A stretch of DNA of 44,103 bases from NCBI GenBank assembly GCA_934454115.1, contig CAKSFQ010000021.1, positions 1-44,103 on the forward strand. Direction: 5' to 3'. The translations under genes and the position numbers were made by a program. How positions within the stretch are numbered: position 1 is the stretch's first letter; each line of letters begins with the position of its first letter. The DNA comes from an uncultured Clostridia bacterium (GTDB taxonomy: Bacteria > Bacillota > Clostridia > Monoglobales > Monoglobaceae). A model generated the notes under the pieces. It worked only from the letters and a program-made list of their open reading frames with translations. It was not told the DNA's origin and ran no database searches. Below are positions 42,290 to 44,103 of this stretch, piece by piece.

Positions 42290-43858
42290 TTAGCGTTTAT
42301 TGTAACGTTCTAACGCCGTTGTATAAATCTCGATGGCCTCGTCAATGCCAAAGCCCTTCAGTTCGCTGATGAATGCATCGTAATCGGTGTCCACCGACTT
42401 GATTCCCATAATAAATTTATACAGGTTTTCATCCGCACAGGTCTTGACATTGTTCATGATCGTGCTGATGCGGTTGCTCTCTTCACTGGTAAACGAAACC
42501 GGCGGCATCGCTCTCGATGTTTCCAGCTTACTGCCCCAAAGCTCTAACGCATCCTTTTGCTGCTGATACTGATTGTACTGCTCGATATAGCCGTCATCCT
42601 GCGCAAACGGACCGGACCAGTTGGCAAAAATCCACTCAGTCATTGCGTCGCCGACCGACAGGCCGTCCGGATTATTCATGATCAAGTCGGTATAAATCGG
42701 CTTCCCATCTTTCATCTCATAGCTTACGCCCTCTTTTCCAAAGTTCATCTGCATATGACCTTCTTCGGAATATCCAAAGTCCAAAAATCTTGTTGCAAGT
42801 TCAACATTCGTGCATTTTGCGGTCACGAAGCCGTTGTTATTGTAGGATACCGGCGTTACCGAAGAACTGAACTTTTGCTTCTCCCCCTTGTTCAGCACCG
42901 GCAGAGCCGCTGCGACCAAATCATAATCCGCTGTCTGTTCTTTGCCGGCACGCAGGTATTTGCCCATACCGCCGCCGGAGGTGCTGAATACAACGGCAGA
43001 CTTCCCGTTGACAATGTTGTTGTCCATATTGGAGGATGCGTTGACAATATTCTGATCCAGCAGCCCTTCCTTATACCACTTGGCAAGCATCTTGAGCGCC
43101 TCGCGCATGCCATCCTCCAGATACCCATATTTTACGGTATCACCCTCATGATAAAAATCGGCAATCACACCGTAGGCGCCGGCTAATCCGCCGGCCTGTT
43201 CATAGTAATCCACCTGATAGCAAAGCGGCGCCTGAATGCCGTCATTTTTAAACGTAGTCAGCATGTTATACCAGTCATCGATCGTCTCCGGCACGTCCAG
43301 ATGATGCTTTTCAAGCAAATCCTTGCGAATAATCGGGCCGCGGTACGAACGCAGCTTGTTACTGTTTCTGATGGTTGGGAAGAAATAGTTCTTTCCGTCA
43401 TCGCTGGTACTCATCTTTCGGATTTCGTCGTTTTCGCTCATGAGCTTTGTAAAGTTTGGCGCGTAATTTTTCATAGCGTCCGTCAAATCAATAATCACAT
43501 TGTCGGCCGCATATTTTTGCACACCGCCCGGCTGGGTGCTCAGATCGGTAAGCAGAATATCCGGCAGATCATCCGATGCGATCATCAAAGAGAGCGCTTC
43601 ACTTCCGGCCGAGGAAATCGAGGATGAAAAATCCAATTTAACACCGGTCGTCTCCTGCCAGTATTGCATTTTTTCCGTCTTGGTATCAAAACTTGTGTAG
43701 ACCGACAATGTATCCGCGCACTGCATCGGATAGATGCTGCCATCGGACGGATAGGTAATCTCACCGCCGGTGCCGGTCGCTTTCTTTTCGCCGCAGCCGC
43801 TAAATACCAGCCCGGCCGTAAGGCACAATGCCGTTGCCGCAATCCATTTTTTGTTCAT
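42290..43858 (-). CDS. Carbohydrate ABC transporter solute-binding lipoprotein, LplA type
   Basis: Extracellular binding lipoprotein of 522 residues. The lipobox F-S-G-C places the modified cysteine at residue 22. Family features include L-M-I-A-S-D-D-L-P-D-I-L-L (about 91-103), R-K-D-L-L-E-K-H-H-L-D-V-P-E-T-I-D-D-W and F-L-D-F-G-Y-S-E-E-G, all usual in the large LplA/YtcQ-type binding proteins. AAGGAGG lies seven bases before the ATG. It is the first gene of operon B and is transcribed from the promoter at 43927-43955. It is only distantly related to the binding protein of operon A. The ligand is likely an unsaturated or acidic oligosaccharide from the PL8 reaction (inference). Confidence 0.96.
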   Translation of the reverse strand: MNKKWIAATALCLTAGLVFSGCGEKKATGTGGEITYPSDGSIYPMQCADTLSVYTSFDTKTEKMQYWQETTGVKLDFSSSISSAGSEALSLMIASDDLPDILLTDLSTQPGGVQKYAADNVIIDLTDAMKNYAPNFTKLMSENDEIRKMSTSDDGKNYFFPTIRNSNKLRSYRGPIIRKDLLEKHHLDVPETIDDWYNMLTTFKNDGIQAPLCYQVDYYEQAGGLAGAYGVIADFYHEGDTVKYGYLEDGMREALKMLAKWYKEGLLDQNIVNASSNMDNNIVNGKSAVVFSTSGGGMGKYLRAGKEQTADYDLVAAALPVLNKGEKQKFSSSVTPVSYNNNGFVTAKCTNVELATRFLDFGYSEEGHMQMNFGKEGVSYEMKDGKPIYTDLIMNNPDGLSVGDAMTEWIFANWSGPFAQDDGYIEQYNQYQQQKDALELWGSKLETSRAMPPVSFTSEESNRISTIMNNVKTCADENLYKFIMGIKSVDTDYDAFISELKGFGIDEAIEIYTTALERYNKR

Positions 43859-43926
43859 AAAAAGGCCTCCTTTAATTTTGGTTACACGACTCTGTACGGA
43901 CCCGTTATTTTTTACCTTCTTTTTTT

Positions 43927-43955
43927 ATTATAAAAAGATGTATCCGCGCCGTAAA
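43927..43955 (-). promoter_or_regulatory. Promoter of operon B
   Basis: Perfect -10 TATAAT at 43927-43932 and -35 TTTACG at 43950-43955 (four of six bases matching TTGACA), with an ideal 17-base spacer. Transcription would begin near 43920, leaving a leader of about 60 bases before the binding-protein ATG. I see no riboswitch-like fold in the leader. Confidence 0.8.
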
Positions 43956-44006
43956 TAGTAAAAAACTAATATCGGTTGAAAATTTCTAATTATTCCGCGC
44001 TTTTAC

Positions 44007-44035
44007 GGAAAAACAGGGGGCGGCCATTAGCCGCC
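44007..44035 (-). terminator. Terminator upstream of operon B
   Basis: GGCGGC (44019-44024) pairs with GCCGCC (44030-44035) around a five-base loop. On the minus strand a T-run (GTTTTT) follows shortly after. It would end a leftward transcript coming from beyond the right edge and insulate operon B. From 43859 to 44103 there is no gene, only this hairpin and the promoter. Confidence 0.65.
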
Positions 44036-44103
44036 ACCGGACAAGGAAACATTGGTTTTGAAGCCGTACTTTAAGTTTATACTTCGTCAAAAAACCGCCG
44101 TAT

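Noticed and set aside
1..44103. Transposases, integrases, att sites, tRNA or rRNA genes
   Set aside because: None could be recognised on either strand; the BRO-N/DinD-like fragment is the only hint of a mobile or phage-type gene.

Overview
The window reads as chromosomal DNA of a Gram-positive, probably spore-forming anaerobe of the class Clostridia. The grounds are three-repeat S-layer homology (SLH) surface proteins, lipoprotein solute-binding proteins with LplB/YtcP-type permeases, strong AGGAGG ribosome binding sites, an AraC regulator of the Firmicutes type and a remnant of spoVT. Base composition looks roughly balanced. A gut or rumen fibre degrader of the Monoglobus/Oscillospirales kind is plausible, but the genus cannot be fixed from the sequence alone. 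Almost the whole window is a locus for sensing, binding, cutting and importing polysaccharide.

Operon A (minus strand, read from 18980 leftward past base 1): a Gfo/Idh/MocA oxidoreductase, a solute-binding lipoprotein, two large secreted proteins sharing an unrecognised module, a GH10 xylanase, an SLH-anchored protein, a large SLH-like surface protein, a second and larger GH10 xylanase, and the start of an LplB-type permease cut by the window edge. A divergent araC-type gene (19173-20033, plus strand) is the obvious regulator.

Junction region (20034-21720): a bidirectional terminator, a small helical protein, and three gene remnants. These are spoVT without its DNA-binding domain, a headless BRO-N/DinD-like fragment in head-to-head orientation, and the tail of a YitT/DUF2179 protein. 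It looks like an eroded boundary between the two operons.

Operon B (minus strand, read from 43858 leftward to 21721, with a good promoter near 43927-43955): a solute-binding lipoprotein and two permeases, a PL8-family polysaccharide lyase of 1372 residues, two secreted proteins with a carbohydrate-binding-like beta-sandwich (one copy and three copies), an SLH-anchored protein, a large SLH-like surface protein, a GDSL esterase, a 2-hydroxyacid dehydrogenase, a xylose-isomerase-like TIM-barrel protein, a carbon-nitrogen hydrolase with an extra N-terminal domain, and a DUF2264 protein.

The two operons are built alike. Each carries binding protein and permease genes, at least one large secreted carbohydrate-active enzyme, binding-module proteins, and an adjacent pair made of one C-terminally SLH-anchored protein followed by one large protein with a degenerate SLH-like N-terminus. 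Six secreted proteins from both operons also end in the same kind of 80-90 residue module, typically with a motif like F-L-W-(D/R) shortly before the end. My inference is a cell-surface polysaccharide-degrading assembly in which enzymes and binding proteins are held near SLH scaffolds, with oligosaccharides imported by the ABC systems (no ATPase is encoded here) and metabolised by the cytoplasmic enzymes. The substrate is not settled: GH10 points to xylan, and PL8 to a uronic-acid-containing polymer.
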